A stretch of 64,000 bases of DNA from Symbiodinium natans. Lineage: Eukaryota; Sar; Dinophyceae; Suessiales; Symbiodiniaceae. The stretch lies in contig CAJNDS010000236.1 in NCBI GenBank assembly GCA_905221605.1, positions 137,501 through 201,500 on the forward strand. The letters are read 5' to 3'. Shown here piece by piece: positions 1 through 11,707 of this stretch. Each line of letters starts with the position of its first letter. Within the stretch, counting starts at the first letter, position 1. Made by a program: the position numbers and the translations under genes. A model generated the notes under the pieces. The model was not told the origin of the DNA, searched no databases, and saw only the letters and a program-made list of their open reading frames with translations.

Positions 1-810
1 GTCGAAGACGTTTGTAAATATCACGGGCTTGTCCAGGTGTTTCAGCTCGGAGCGCGAAGCCTTCTGAACGTCCACCCGTTGAAGCGGGCACCGGTCCTTG
101 ACGGGCACGGGCGCAACGTCGTCGGCAACCATCCGGTATTCGCGCAGCTGCTGATCCCAGGAGATGTGGTCTAACACGTCGGGAACCTTCGCATCTTGCT
201 GAAGCACTGATGTGTGCTGAAGACGAGCATGCGAGCCCGCACGGCTTGCGATCATGTCAAGGATCGGTGCACTCGGAACGCGCTTCTTCGACAGAAAGCA
301 CTGGGCGTCACCCTCCTCAGGTATTCCCTGAAACGAGTCGGCAAGCACCACTGCAAACTCGAGCGCCATCCAGACCCACCGCATGACCGCAAAAGAAACT
401 ATGGGGTTCGGTATCCACTTCGAGTTCACGCGGGACCTCGAGCCTATACAGCTGCAAGAAGGGGGTGCCCAACGACATGCGCGTGGACTCAAACTGGCCG
501 CAGATGACATAGTAACCAGTGAGGGTGCCTTGAGCCCTGGGACACCATTTACCTCAGCGACATAGTCGCATGGCAGGACCTGCCGCCAGGAGGGTTTCAA
601 CTTAAACTGCTACAGGTGCACAAATGCGGCTGTGCACACTGTCCACCTGCCTTCGCGAAAGAGTATTCTTCGTTCCAAGCGCCTAACTTGCCAGCTGCTG
701 CCTGTGAAGTAACCGGGAGGCAGGCCCAGTTGCAGAAGCTGGAACGAACGCTTGCTTGCGGGACGGTCTATATCAAGGGGGTTTTTGACGAAGTTACGCT
801 CTGACTTCAC
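1..810 (-). CDS. Unrecognised host gene, 3' part cut off by window edge
   Basis: Coding-like minus-strand segments fill this stretch. From about 186 to base 1 one frame reads without a stop and includes VLDHISWDQQLREYRM and LDKPVIFTNVFD, and it is still open at the edge. The same frame stays open back to an acceptor AG|G at 436. A second segment in another frame (about 405-525) contains GYYVICGQFESTRMSL and TPFLQLYRLEVPRE. A third (610-810) contains PASKRSFQLLQLGLPPGYF. The switching frames are what several short exons would give, but I could not fix every junction. The KPVIFTNV stretch loosely resembles the region before a JmjC fold; that is only a guess. The gene lies downstream of PF16 on the same strand. 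It could equally be two genes. Confidence refers to coding potential, not to function. Confidence 0.5.
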
Positions 811-1871
811 CTCACCTATCTACATGCACGTGCCGAGGCCAACGCAATGGCATTGATAAAGAGCATGTCCGGCCTCAGCAGGTGCCTAAGGTTCAACTAC
901 GTCCAAAACGAAGTTCCCTCAAAGCTCCGCAACGCAAACCCCCCAAAGAAACCAGGGCACGCGAAGCCTGTCAGCGCGTCTTATCAAGCCGCCATTTCGC
1001 ATCCGAAAGCGGTGAGACGTCTCTTGGCAGGCTGCATTTGGCAGGCTGCCCGAGACAGGTGCTGCGCGCGCCACTCGTGTCCACGGAGGGTCAACGCCTC
1101 ACCTTCAGATCCAAGCTAAGCTGAGGATCGTTTGCCATCTTTCCAACCCGGCACCGAGCTTCGGGGCTTCGCGCTGCAGCGCAAAGACCACGGTGCTCCA
1201 ATCCTACCACATCCTACCGCGAGTTACTCGCCTTTTCGTGAGCCTCAAGGAACCTTTGAGTCCCCGCTGTTTGCAGCCGTGGACTTATCCTTGGGGGCTC
1301 TGGCTTTGGGCCCGTGCCCAAGAAGCACGTGTCAGCTCTAGACCCCATCTCCAGCGAGCTCGGCGATGAGTGTGAAGTCTTGAGCTTCTGACAAAACAAC
1401 TCAAAATTGTGACTGTGAGCGTTGTGCTCAATGGAGCAGCCACCCCAGATGCATGCCTGAATTCATACAGATGCATCAAAAAGCATCGATCTGCACGAAT
1501 TTTGACCGGAATACGCGGCGAGTCGCTGCCCGGAAAGATCTACACCCCAGGCCTTCCTTGAATCCTTTGCGGAGAAGCCACATGCTTCGGGCAAACGGCC
1601 ATGATGAAGCCAAAATGGTCTCCCCTGGGCAGAAATCAGCCGAAAGTTTTGCTGAGGGCTTGCGGGAAAGGAATCTGACCAACGTGCTCGGATCAATCTG
1701 CGAGCATCAACAAGGACTCGCGAGCTCTCCTCCCCCATTCCGCCCAGACCACTCATATGCATCAATCTCATAGCCCTGACCCTTCAACAGTTTATGCTTT
1801 GCTGCGACAGGTGGGCATGCTGCAAATCGTGTGGCACTTCAGCGACCCAAATCGGCCTTAGCTATCCTTAG
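811..1871. other. Stretch between PF16 and the left-edge gene, nothing firm
   Basis: No reading frame here gives a recognisable protein. Upstream exons of the left-edge gene may be hidden in it. I see no promoter, terminator or strong repeat apart from a short GCTATCCTTA duplication at about 1861-1878, which overlaps the end of the PF16 coding sequence. Confidence 0.3.
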
Positions 1872-2297
1872 CTATCCTTGGCTCGGATTGAACTCTTCCA
1901 TCTTTGACAGCAGCTTCTCCGCCTCAGATCAAGCCAGATGCAAGCTTCATGACCAGGCATCTGGTCTTACTGCGAGGGTGCCGCATAGTTTGGGGTGTAA
2001 TACTGCACGATCTCCGGAGGATATAGCATGTTGATGGAGTCGATGAAATCCTCTCGGTCCAAGAACGCGCCCAGGCAGACACCGCAACAGCACTGGTATG
2101 AGAGCATACCATGACCATGTTTCCAAACTTGATCGTGATTCCGTGACTTCGATTTGTGGGAGAACCGGGCACGGCGGAAGTTGGCTTGCTGGGAAGTAAG
2201 TTTTCGAGGTCACAAAGCAAATGAAATGACCCCGCTAGCTCCGCCCTCGCCGTGCGCAAGAGAGTGAGTGAAAGAGTGAGTGAAAGAGAGCAGGAGC

Positions 2298-2330
<33 letters not shown>

Positions 2331-5300
2331 CGAGAGAGAGAGAGAGAGCAATTCTTGGCACTGAAGTGCGCTCGCGAGCCTTCAGCTTGGACCCTGACTC
2401 TGCACAGACCTGGCGTGATCCGGGAACGGCATCGCCCAGAGAAACCAGATGCCGTTAACAGATTGAAGGTTCCACATCGATCTGTCTCCAAGCTTGCACT
2501 CCAAGCACCCTCCGTGCACAAAGCCAGAAAAGGTGTTGCTTTCTTTTCAGTGAGGGAGGCAGTGACGATGACAGTGACAGTGACAGTGACAGTGATTGCT
2601 GGGGATCAGCGCCCTGGCCTCCTGCACCTTCTGCAGGCTGCCAGATTGCACGAACGCCCGCCGTGCAGCTATATCGTTCGGGAGAACTTTGGCAAATTGC
2701 TGGACGACGTACCTTGCTAAAGAGCATCAAAGTGTCTCAAGCAGCAATGTGGAACTAGTGCTCCCCAGCCCCCTGAAGCCCTTGAGTGCTTGAGACAAGG
2801 CGCTTCAAAATATTCGGCGGGGAGTCAATTAGCGGCTCCAGGGCCGGAAGGTGAGTGCACTTCTGGATGATGCTCTTCCTTGCAAGCTGTATGCCGCTCA
2901 GCTGCAGCTTCCAACATGCCAACGTATGCCCACCTGCCACTTTCTGCCACTTTCTGCCGCTTGCGCACTCATGTGAGGACAGACGCTAGCTGTCCGCCTT
3001 CAAAACTGCGCGAGTTTTCACTTAGCGTTGTCGACTTAGGCTGAGACAGCCAACCACTGACACCCAGGCAATGGCTTCAGCGAAGCTTCAAAGCTCGTTT
3101 CGTCTTGATCTGAAGGTCCTCACTCGAGTCCTCACACAAGCTCTTGGCTCTTGACATGACTCCATGAGGGTCAGCCACACAGGTCGCAAGGAATCTGGGA
3201 AGGAATGCCCGATTGCCTGTGCCCAGGCATAATGGATCCCCAAAGACACTGCAAGAAAACATGCGGCGGAGGGTGCTAACTTAACTGTATGAATTCTGAG
3301 TGCTCTGGCGAACACCGACAGTTTTGACGCCGACACGACACAACATAATCCCTGCAGTAAACCTCGCAGTCCTGATGCAGGTATACGGCCAGCATCCTGC
3401 TTGGCCCATCCACAAAGCGAAGGACACAAGCAGCGATGACCTAAACCGAAGTGCACCACTTCAAGGCCAGATCACCTTCGCAGCACATCTGCTTCCGCCA
3501 GCGCCCTTGCATGATCTGGCGAGTGACGGCCTGGCGTCACATTCATATAAAACAGGAAAAAGCGCAATCCTCCGCTTCACAGTCTGCCTATCTGGCCCAA
3601 CGACCACGCAGCGGCGGCTTTGACGTGATCCTTTCCAACATCATGTTCAAGCCCTCGGCCACACCTCCTTCTGTCTGGTCTTCTTCATTTTGCCGTCACC
3701 CGTCCTCCGGCTCACTGATCAGGGCATTCTTCAAAGGAGGAACTCCTTTGGACACGACCTTGCTCAATACATCGGGCAAACAGCAACCACGACCAGAAGT
3801 GCCTTGCCTTATGTGAGCACAGTGAACTGCCGACACAGCTAGCAACTACCTACCACGATTCACGATCAGGATTCTGTATGTGCAGCCATGCTGTACATGG
3901 TGCTATGGAATCTTACCCTGCACCTGGAGGCGCCGAAGTCATGCCCTGATTTGGTTCCGGGGCTATGTGGAAGAACCGCAGAAAGTGGTAAAAAATCTTC
4001 AGTGACCACAAGCAACCGGTGCGAGCCACCAACATCTTCAGAACAAGTGTTCGAAGTGAAGAGGCCGAAGAAGGTGGCAAGAGCCCACAGTGCATGGTCT
4101 GACAATGCCTTTGGGGTTTGCCAAAAACTGGCCCCAAGCCCTTCCCAATAAAGGAACGTTTTTGACAGGTGTCCCAGAGTGGACCAACTCCCCCCCACCA
4201 CCCCAACCACCCCCGCCCAACGACCTTCACCCTGCCAGTGTTCCACTCCAACGGACTGGCCTCCACCTTCCCACTAGGGTTTAGGGTTTAGGGTTTAGGG
4301 TTTCGGGTTTAGGGTTTAGGGTTTAGGGTTTAGGGTTTAGGGCCTCCTTCTCCTTCTTTCGCTCCAAGCGAGCAGAACAAGCACCTCTGCGCAGGCCCCG
4401 GTCGAGGCGGGTCGCGAAGCGTTAAAATTGTTGTTTGACATGTGCTAGCGCCTCCACAAACATGACGTCACATGTGCTTCCTCGCGACAACAGCCAGAGC
4501 CAGTGTCTCGGAGAAGGCGGCGACATAACCTTTACAAAGAAAAGAAGGAGCCATTGACACCATTCAAGTCCGAAAAGCTTGGCCAGATCTGATGTACATG
4601 AAGGGACGTCTTGTCCAGATTTCTTGCTTCCTCCAAGTGGCCAAGGGCCATGATGCCCGGCAATCCTCAGGGAAAGTTATGAGCCTCTTCGAAGGACTGC
4701 ATGATCCTCCTTTAACAATATATAAACCAATGTGAAGCGCAGCTCTTGCCAGCCAAAGGTGGCGTGGTTGGCAGAAAATCTAGGGACCCAAGTATTGATC
4801 CAGGCGAGATGCTGCTGTTTCCGCGCGCTTCGCTCACGAAGTCGACCATGGCAGCAATGCCTCCGGCATTTACCTGGGACGCTCAAAGGAAGTCGCGCGA
4901 ATTGCACCAAGCCCCTTTCAAGTCGCCCGTGGCCAACAAACAGGGAAAATGCTCCTTGCTGCTTGGGTGCTATGAGCTTGGCCAAATCGGGAGTATGCCT
5001 TGAAAGTTCTCCTTGGGTGTGCTCAAGGAAGCAGCTTTCTTGCAAGTGGGCTGCTGCTCTCCTAAGAGCATATGTATGTAACTGAAAACGTTTCGTGCTT
5101 ACGAACATGTATGCCGATTCTTTCCTGCGTGCTATACTGCTATACTGCACCAGCTAAGAAAAACGCACGACTCTGCACAGCGGAATCGGTCATGTAGCTT
5201 TTGCACATCTGGCACCTCTCATACGACAGTGGATTTTCGCATGTGGGCGTGTGGTCTACGGATTGAAGCGGAGACGGGTAGACACAAGTGGGCTCAGCAG

Positions 5301-8300
5301 TTTAAACGCGACATTCAGGGTTTGGATGCAATGTAGGATGCCAGCTTTTGGAATACATCGAATATCGGGTCGCACTCGTTTCCGCTCAGTTCGGGATTGC
5401 TGCATCAAAGCCGGCCACGAGCCACTGCAGGCTGACTCCCCAAGACACAATGCAGGACGCGCACTCTCTGCACAAGACCTTCAGTAGTGTGAGAGTGTGT
5501 GTGTGTGTAACTGGCAGATGCAATGCACTGTGCGTTGGCCAGAAGGCGCGCACGCGAGCACACACGGAACATTGTCGGCTGCGAGCCATCGCAATGGCAA
5601 ATGCATGCCCATGGTGTCGACATTCGGAGAACCTTTTCGGGTGGGTCCAAACGAAGAATGAGCAGGCGACGAATGTGCCATGCCTGTGTACATTGGGCGC
5701 GTCGGCTTGCAAGGGAGACGGGGGTGGTGGCAGACGATGAGCACCGAGTACCAATACCAGTAGCGAAACCAGCTGAGACGTGTCCTAAGCTACCAGCACC
5801 GAGATAAGACGTAAGCTATTCACCAACAGCTTCCTGACACCAGGCACTCTGTGCATTTGGTAGCATGCACTCCCCTCCCCCAGGCGCCATATTGGATCCA
5901 TCTCTCAGATCTTAGGAGACATGGTTGAATAGCAATAGAGAAGCAGTCTCAGACATCAAAAAACCATTCAAATCAACTGTTGCATCACTTCGCCCGTCAT
6001 GCCTGCATTTGCTTGTCAGTTTAAAGCACGAAGAGAACCCAACGTCAGGGTCTTCGAATGAACTTAGTGAATAAACGATCCCGAAATCATCGAAGCTTGG
6101 GGCTTTTTAGTGCCCGCTTCATCTTCGTTCCTCGGATTGGCGTCGTCTTGAGCAGTGTACTACGACATCCGGAAGTCCCGGAGCGGAATCAGAAAACTAT
6201 GCCCTCATGTGAGTGTCGAAAATAGGGGTACCTTGTAGGGGTCCTTACTATCGAGGAATCCTACGATTTGGTGGTGTATATTGGGGGTCCCTTGTTTTGT
6301 CGGCAGCCCCGTCACTTGTGCCCACGCGATCGCGGTCACTTGTGCCCACGCGGTTTCGGGTCACTTGCGCCCACGTACCCCGTCACTTGTGCCCACGTAC
6401 CCCGTCACTTGTGCCCACGTACCCCGTCACTTGTGCCCACGTTTCTGGGGGGGTGGGGGGGTGGGGAGGGGGGGGGGGATAAGAATAAGCTTGTTTGAGG
6501 CGGTCAACACAACCACATCCAGTCAACCACATCCAGTCCCAACGGGTGAGGAGGAGGGGGGGGGAGGGGAGGGGGGGGACAAGAATAACATCCAGTCACC
6601 CGCCCTGCAACGGGCGGGGGGGAGGGGAGGGGGGGGGGATAAGAATAAGCTTGTTTGACGCCGGTCACCCCCCTGGGGGGGGCAACACAACCACATCCAG
6701 TCAACCACATCCAGTCCCAACGGGTGAGGAGGGGGGAGGGGGGGGGAGGGGGGGGGGGGGCGGGGGGGGGACAAGAATAAGCTTGTTTGACGCGCTCAAC
6801 ACAACCGCATCCAGTCACCCGCCTGCAACGGGGGGGCGGGGGGGGGGGTGGGGAGGGGGGGGGGGATAAGAATAACCTTGTTCATGCTTGGAAACGGGTG
6901 AGGGGAGGGCGGAGGGGGGGCAACACAACCACATCCAGTCAACCACATCCAGTCCTAACGGGTGAGGGAGGGGGGAGGGGGGTGGAGGGGGGGGACAAGA
7001 ATAAGCTTGTTTGACGCGCTCAACACAACCGCATCCAGTCACCCGCCCTGCAACGGGGGGAGGGGGGGGGGGGGAGGGGGGGGGGGGGAAGGAAATAACC
7101 TGTTTCATGCACACACCACCACCCAGTCACCCGCCTGGAAAACGGGGCACATCCGTCCTAACGGGTGAGGGAGGGGGGAGGGGGGGGAGGGGAGGGCGGG
7201 GGGACAACGAATAAGCTTTATTTGACGCGCTACACAACGATCAGTCACCCGCCTGCAACGGGGGGGGGGGGGGGGGGGGGGGGAGGGGGGGGGGGGGGAG
7301 GAGGGGGAAGGGGGGGGGGGGGGGGAGGGGGGGGGGGGGAGGGGGGGGGGGGGGGGGGGGGAGGGGGGCGGGGGGGGGGATAAGAATAAGCTTGTTTGAC
7401 GCCACACACCACACCCAGTCACCCGCCCTGGAAACGGGTGAGGGGAGGGGGGAGGGGGGGCAACACAACCACATCCAGTCAACCACATCCAGTCCTAACG
7501 GGTGAGGGAGGGGGGAGGGGGGTGGAGGGGGGGGACAAGAATAAGCTTGTTTGACGCGCTCAACACAACCGCATCCAGTCACCCGCCCTGCAACGGGGGG
7601 GGGGGAAGGGGGGGGGGATAAGAATAAGCTTGTTTGACGCCACACACCACACCCAGTCACCCGCCCTGGAAACGGGTGAGGGGAGGGGGGATGGGGGGGG
7701 GTTTCGAGGGGCAAAAACGACTGTTGTTGACCAACGCGCCCTGCACGGTCAGCCGCAGGGGGAGCCCTGCACGGTCAGCCGCAGTGCTTGGGAGGGGGTG
7801 GAGGGGGAAGGGGGCGAGGGGGGGCTTGGGCGGGCTGGGCGTCTACAGACATCTGACCCAAGGGGAGCCTTCCACGCAAGGCCTCAGGTCAGTTGTTTCT
7901 GGGTCCAGGGTTCGGGTTTGGAGGGGCAAAAAAACGACTGTTGTTGCCCGATGCGCCCTGCACGGTCAGCCGGAGTGCTTGGGAGGGGGTGGAGGGGGAA
8001 GGGGGAAGGGGGGGGCTGGGTGTTTACAGGCATCTGACCCGAGGGAAGCTTTCCACACAAGGCATCGGGTCAGTTCCTTCTGGGTTCAGGGTTCGGGTTT
8101 CGAGGGGCAAAAAAACGACTGTTGTTGACCAATGCGCCCTGCACGGTCAGCCGCAGTGCTTGGGAGGGGGTGGAGGGGGAAGGGGGGGAGGGGGGGCTTG
8201 GGCGGGCTGGGCGTCTACAGACATCTGACCCAAGGGGGCCTTCCACGCAAGGCCTCAGGTCAGTTGTTTCTGGGTCCAGGGTTCGGGTTTGGAGGGGCAA

Positions 8301-11300
8301 AAAAACGACTGTTGTTGCCCGATGCGCCCTGCACGGTCAGCCGGAGTGCTTGGGAGGGGGTGGAGGGGGAAGGGGGAAAGGGGGGGCTGGGTGTTTACAT
8401 AAGTTGGTCTCGATTCAGGCTTCCAAGCTAGGTCTCTGGGGGTCTCATGTAATATAGGGTGACATTGATGAGTACATGTTTTGATAGCGATGCTCATGAT
8501 GTTGGAGCCAGCCCACCCCTGTCGGGAAAATGAAACGGGCAACCTGAGAAAACTGCGTCCACTTGAATGGGGTGACAGGTGGCAGGGGCAGAGAGCCTGC
8601 CGGATGTGGCAGGGACGCGACTTTTCAACCGACAAACACCTCATGTGGCCCTGCCATATTTTAAGACCGAAAGGTGGGCACAAGTGACAGGTCTGCGTTT
8701 TGGCGGGAGGTGGCCCAAAGTGCGGCCCTGCTGTGATTTGAGGCACGTACGCGGGCACAAGTGACCCGCGTAAGGCGGGCACAACTGACCAGCCTAAAGG
8801 GCACAAGCGACCGGTCTGCCGTTTTGTAAACGTGTGGGTGGTGCTGTCTACGTGTTTTCTTGTTGCTTGGCAAAATGTGATGTGTCTGTACACTGACATC
8901 CCGCCTCATGGCAAGAGGAAACGGATGTGTAGCTTGGTCGGGCACGGGAAACTTGATTCCTTCACCACCCTTTTTGACACAGCCCCGCGCGGCACATGGT
9001 ATCACGGATCGCCCGATCGCAACAATGTCAATTAAATTCTTACTCCAAGTTGCGAATGCACGTGGCAGCGTTCTTGCGCACAGACCTGGGTGCTAATGCT
9101 GCTACAGCCCGGGAACGTTTGGGAAGCATATGGGTACCTTGTCGAGGCTGGAGGAAGGGAGGCTCGCCTCCTCCCCGAACCGCGCTTGATAAAGCTTTCG
9201 CAACTTACACCCTTACAGGTTCCCTGCCCTGAATCCGCTGCGGGTGTGGGGCTTGTAAGGTATCATCCCGACAGCAATTTTGAAGCCAGCAGCTCATCAA
9301 CGTCCTTCAAGCAGTGCAGAATCGTCGGGAAGATCTCAGACTCGACCACCACTTCGGCTAGGTCAACCTCGTGGAGCCAGTATCAGGTTCCGCAACACTG
9401 CCCCCCAGGGCAGCTCAAGGTGCTCCCAACATCAACCAAGGCCGAGGTTCCGAGTGCTTTGCTATCTGCGACAAGCATGAGCAGACTTGCCGCTTCAGAG
9501 CAGCATCGCTGTTTGTCAGTTCCTGTGCCAACAGGCCGCGTCTGCCGCGTCTGCCCCCCCGCCCACCCCGCCGCCCTCTCGCCTCTACCGAAGACTACTG
9601 GTAAGCAACGCTTGATTAGGCTTTACCTGTACCGCTGGGCGCGGGCAATACAGACTGGCGGCTGGGGAATGCATATAGTCATATAGTGCACGTATACAGG
9701 TTGGCATGAAGCGCAGACCTGTGTCCCTGACCTGCTACATTGTACATTCACTACGTTGCACAAGATCAAGCTCTCGAGCTGCCAAGCCTTGGTCAGTAGA
9801 GTCACAGCACCGGCGTCGACAACCAGTTGCGCAAGCTCGGGGCTGTGCTTCGAGATGTCACTGAGCGCCTTTGATCACCATCACCAGGGCCAACTATCAA
9901 AGCTGCTCGGGGGGAATGCCACGCAGATCCGAGGAGCTGAAGCAGTTATGCGCTTCAGGGTCAGCTCTGGCTCCTTGCGGGGCATGTGCCCGTCTTTGAG
10001 CTGTTGAACATCTGTTGAACATCTGTAGCCATATGCAGCCCTTGCAATCTGAGTGTCCTGGAAGCCAAGCACGAGCAGCGGCACGGCGCCAGCATCCACG
10101 ACACTTTGTGCCAAGTCTTTGCCATGCCGAGCCTGAGAAAACATGGTTGTTTTTTTTTTTTTTTTTTTTTTTAAGGGGTTTAGGGTTTAGGGTTTAGGGT
10201 TTAGGGTTTAGGGTTTAGGGTTTAGGGTTTAGGGTTTAGGGTTTAGGGTTTAGGGTTTAGGGTTTAGGGTTTAGGGTTGAGGGCTGCTCAGGCTGGTCAA
10301 GTTCTCGGATTCTCGGATCAAGACTTAGCTCCTGGCGATGTAGCCCAACGCCCAAGCTGCAGCTTCTTTGACTGTGGGGTCAAACTCCTTGTCTCTCTCT
10401 CTTTTTTTGAGGGGCCTAGGGGGCAGGCCCCTGTTTGGGGTTCTCGTGAAATTCCCCCCTGTAGAAGAGCCAGCATCTTCAGCGGGTTGGGTTTGGCTTG
10501 GTTTGCAACTTTCTCTCTTCCTGCGCACTTAACGCTGGACCGCCCGAAGGGCACTCTCTCTCTCTCTCTCGCTACCTAGCTCTGTCTCGCCCTCTGCGGG
10601 GAAACCTTTGAACCATGTTGTGATTGCTCGGATTGCACATGGAAGCCTCTCCTCCAAGCACATGACCAAGGCTTCAAGCGCACCAGAGTCGATAACAGCC
10701 TGAGGAAATCATGCTGTATCATGCTGCAAAGATCTTTCTAAGAAGGCCCATGGAATGCTCATGCTTCCGCGCCTGCGCTAAAGGCGGAGAGTGCTTGGCG
10801 ACTGCCCGCAGTACAAAAGCAGCAGCCTTCTTGTAGAAACCTGCTCACCACTGCCGGCGAAGGTGGCACAAGCACATCCACATCAACTTGCTCGCTAGAG
10901 TCGCTAAATCTTAAGCTGGCGCGAAGCAACGAAATTTCTCTAGCTCCAGGCCCCATTGCATCTCAATTGGCAATTGGGGTTCAAATCCACTCCACGCGAC
11001 GGTTCTGCTGCGCCAGGGAATAGACCAGCTGCGGCAAGATCTCATGAGTGACCACCTGCAGCAGTCGGCAGTCACAGAAGCTGTGACTGCTTCCCCTTTC
11101 TCCAATGAGGGCAAAGATCCAACCCTGCCCACCGACTCGGCGAGCTGCTCCGAGTAGTTCGCCATACGACCCAAGGCCAGGGCTGCAGACTGCTGGATCC
11201 TCAGGGGGCCAAGGCAGCACGGAAAGCACAACAAGCAGACCCCACAGCAGACCCCACAGCAGATCCGAGCTGCGAGGCCACCGAGTCGAGGAGCAGTGGC

Positions 11301-11707
11301 CTGGCTTAGAGCCAACAAAAACAGAGTCGATGAGGCAAGAAGGGCGGCTGTGGCGGGAGCCCCCACCTGAGAAGTGCCATCACCCCCGCATTCATCAAAG
11401 CATCGATATTCTGCGGCCTCGCATGAAGACAGCTCCAAACCAGGGGCACCCAACCCCCAAAGCGGAAGTCGTAGTCTACATCGGCGCCTGGTCGCAAGAT
11501 CGGCGACGGTCTGCACGAAGGTGACACGTGCCTGGCTAAAAAACAGCGCATGTTTTCACGCCTAGAAACACACTTTGTCCCACCCACGCCCGCATGTCCA
11601 AGGCGCACGCTGCCTACCACGCCCGTAACACCGATTGCGGATTGTTGGATTTGCTCAACCGACACCTTCTGGTACTCCTCGAAGAGCTGCAGCACTGCTC
11701 GGCTCAT
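1872..11707 (-). CDS. PF16: PF16/SPAG6 axonemal central-pair protein, armadillo repeats
   Basis: PF16/SPAG6 is an armadillo-repeat protein of the ciliary central pair. Exons by coordinate (gene runs right to left): 11666-11707, 11488-11531, 11367-11417, 11274-11300, 11133-11199, 11001-11055, 10773-10840, 10652-10699, 10337-10387, 10058-10132, 9938-9973, 9788-9868, 9451-9522, 9294-9367, 9054-9085, 4971-4998, 4813-4873, 4642-4665, 4489-4529, 3705-3758, 3588-3630, 3476-3530, 3372-3396, 3087-3130, 2804-2878, 2619-2712, 2380-2409, 1985-2050, 1872-1922. They join in phase to a protein from MSRAVLQLFEEYQK through IQQSAALALGRMANY, VKEAAAWALGYIARH, VVDAGAVPLLVLG, NAGGIAAMVDFV, AAAAWSLGQIGRH and KCTHLPALEPL to FNPSQG and stop TAG. 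Every acceptor is AG|G; donors are 17 GC, 6 GT and 5 GA. Only about 13 bases (residues like EIAK) between 9054 and 4998 were not found. With them the product is 508 residues, the usual family length. Family recognised from memory. Confidence 0.93.
2250..2352 (+). repeat. GA-rich microsatellite in a PF16 intron
   Basis: Imperfect GAGA and GAGTGA repeats fill part of the 329-base intron 2051-2379. The predicted frames running through it on both strands are by-products of the repeat. Confidence 0.85.
2562..2597 (+). repeat. GTGACA hexamer microsatellite in a PF16 intron
   Basis: About five copies of a GACAGT-type unit lie inside the intron 2410-2618. Confidence 0.85.
4275..4343 (+). repeat. Interstitial TTTAGGG telomere-type repeat, PF16 intron
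   Basis: About nine copies of TTTAGGG, one altered to TTTCGGG, lie inside the 730-base PF16 intron 3759-4488. Coding exons lie on both sides, so this is not a chromosome end. Confidence 0.95.
6311..6441 (+). repeat. Tandem GTCACTTGTGCCCACG motif, six copies
   Basis: Six copies of GTCACTTGYGCCCACG with short spacers. Inverted copies occur at 8674-8813, on the far side of the G-rich array. Confidence 0.9.
6442..7705 (+). repeat. G-rich tandem array with AAGAATAAGCTTGTTTGACGC units
   Basis: Long poly-G tracts alternate with a repeated core. The core is AAGAATAAGCTTGTTTGA followed by GC, then CAACACAACC, CATCCAGTC and an ACGGGTGAGG segment. About seven cores are visible, with G runs above 20 bases near 7261-7380. 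The Gly-rich and Pro-rich frames here are artefacts of the repeat. The array lies wholly inside one PF16 intron. Confidence 0.9.
7706..8400 (+). repeat. Tandem array, four units of about 180-215 bases
   Basis: Units start at about 7706, 7921, 8102 and 8292 with GAGGGGCAAAAA. They share ACGACTGTTGTTG, CCCTGCACGGTCAGCC and GTGCTTGGGAGGGGGTGG. The units are similar enough to suggest recent duplication. They lie in the PF16 intron. Confidence 0.9.
8674..8813 (-). repeat. Inverted copies of the 16-base motif
   Basis: GTGGGCACAAGTGAC, GCGGGCACAAGTGACC, GCGGGCACAACTGACC and GGGCACAAGCGACC are reverse complements of the 6311-6441 motif. Confidence 0.8.
10147..10278 (+). repeat. Poly-T plus TTTAGGG array, PF16 intron
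   Basis: A T run (10150-10172) is followed by about fourteen TTTAGGG units inside the 204-base intron 10133-10336. On the gene's sense strand this reads CCCTAAA repeats followed by poly-A, just before the acceptor. Confidence 0.95.

Larger units (their letters stand above)
5011..9053. other. Giant PF16 intron holding tandem arrays
   Basis: This roughly 4-kb stretch separates the exon ending RKNAATCIR (9054) from the exon HTPDLAKLI (4998). By homology it should contain one micro-exon of about 13 bases, which I could not locate. It also carries GT repeats near 5490, six copies of a 16-base motif, the G-rich array and a 190-base tandem array, described separately. Confidence 0.7.

Noticed and set aside
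1-810. Plus-strand frames 214-507 and 383-565 as genes
   Set aside because: The minus strand gives longer, more protein-like text that runs through the window edge. The plus frames look like its shadows.
4275-4343. Chromosome end suggested by TTTAGGG repeats
   Set aside because: PF16 exons lie on both sides of this block and of the one at 10147-10278, so both are internal.
6213-8457. Numerous Gly-, Pro- or Trp/Gly-rich frames
   Set aside because: By-products of poly-G and tandem repeats inside a PF16 intron; the unit repeats explain them fully.
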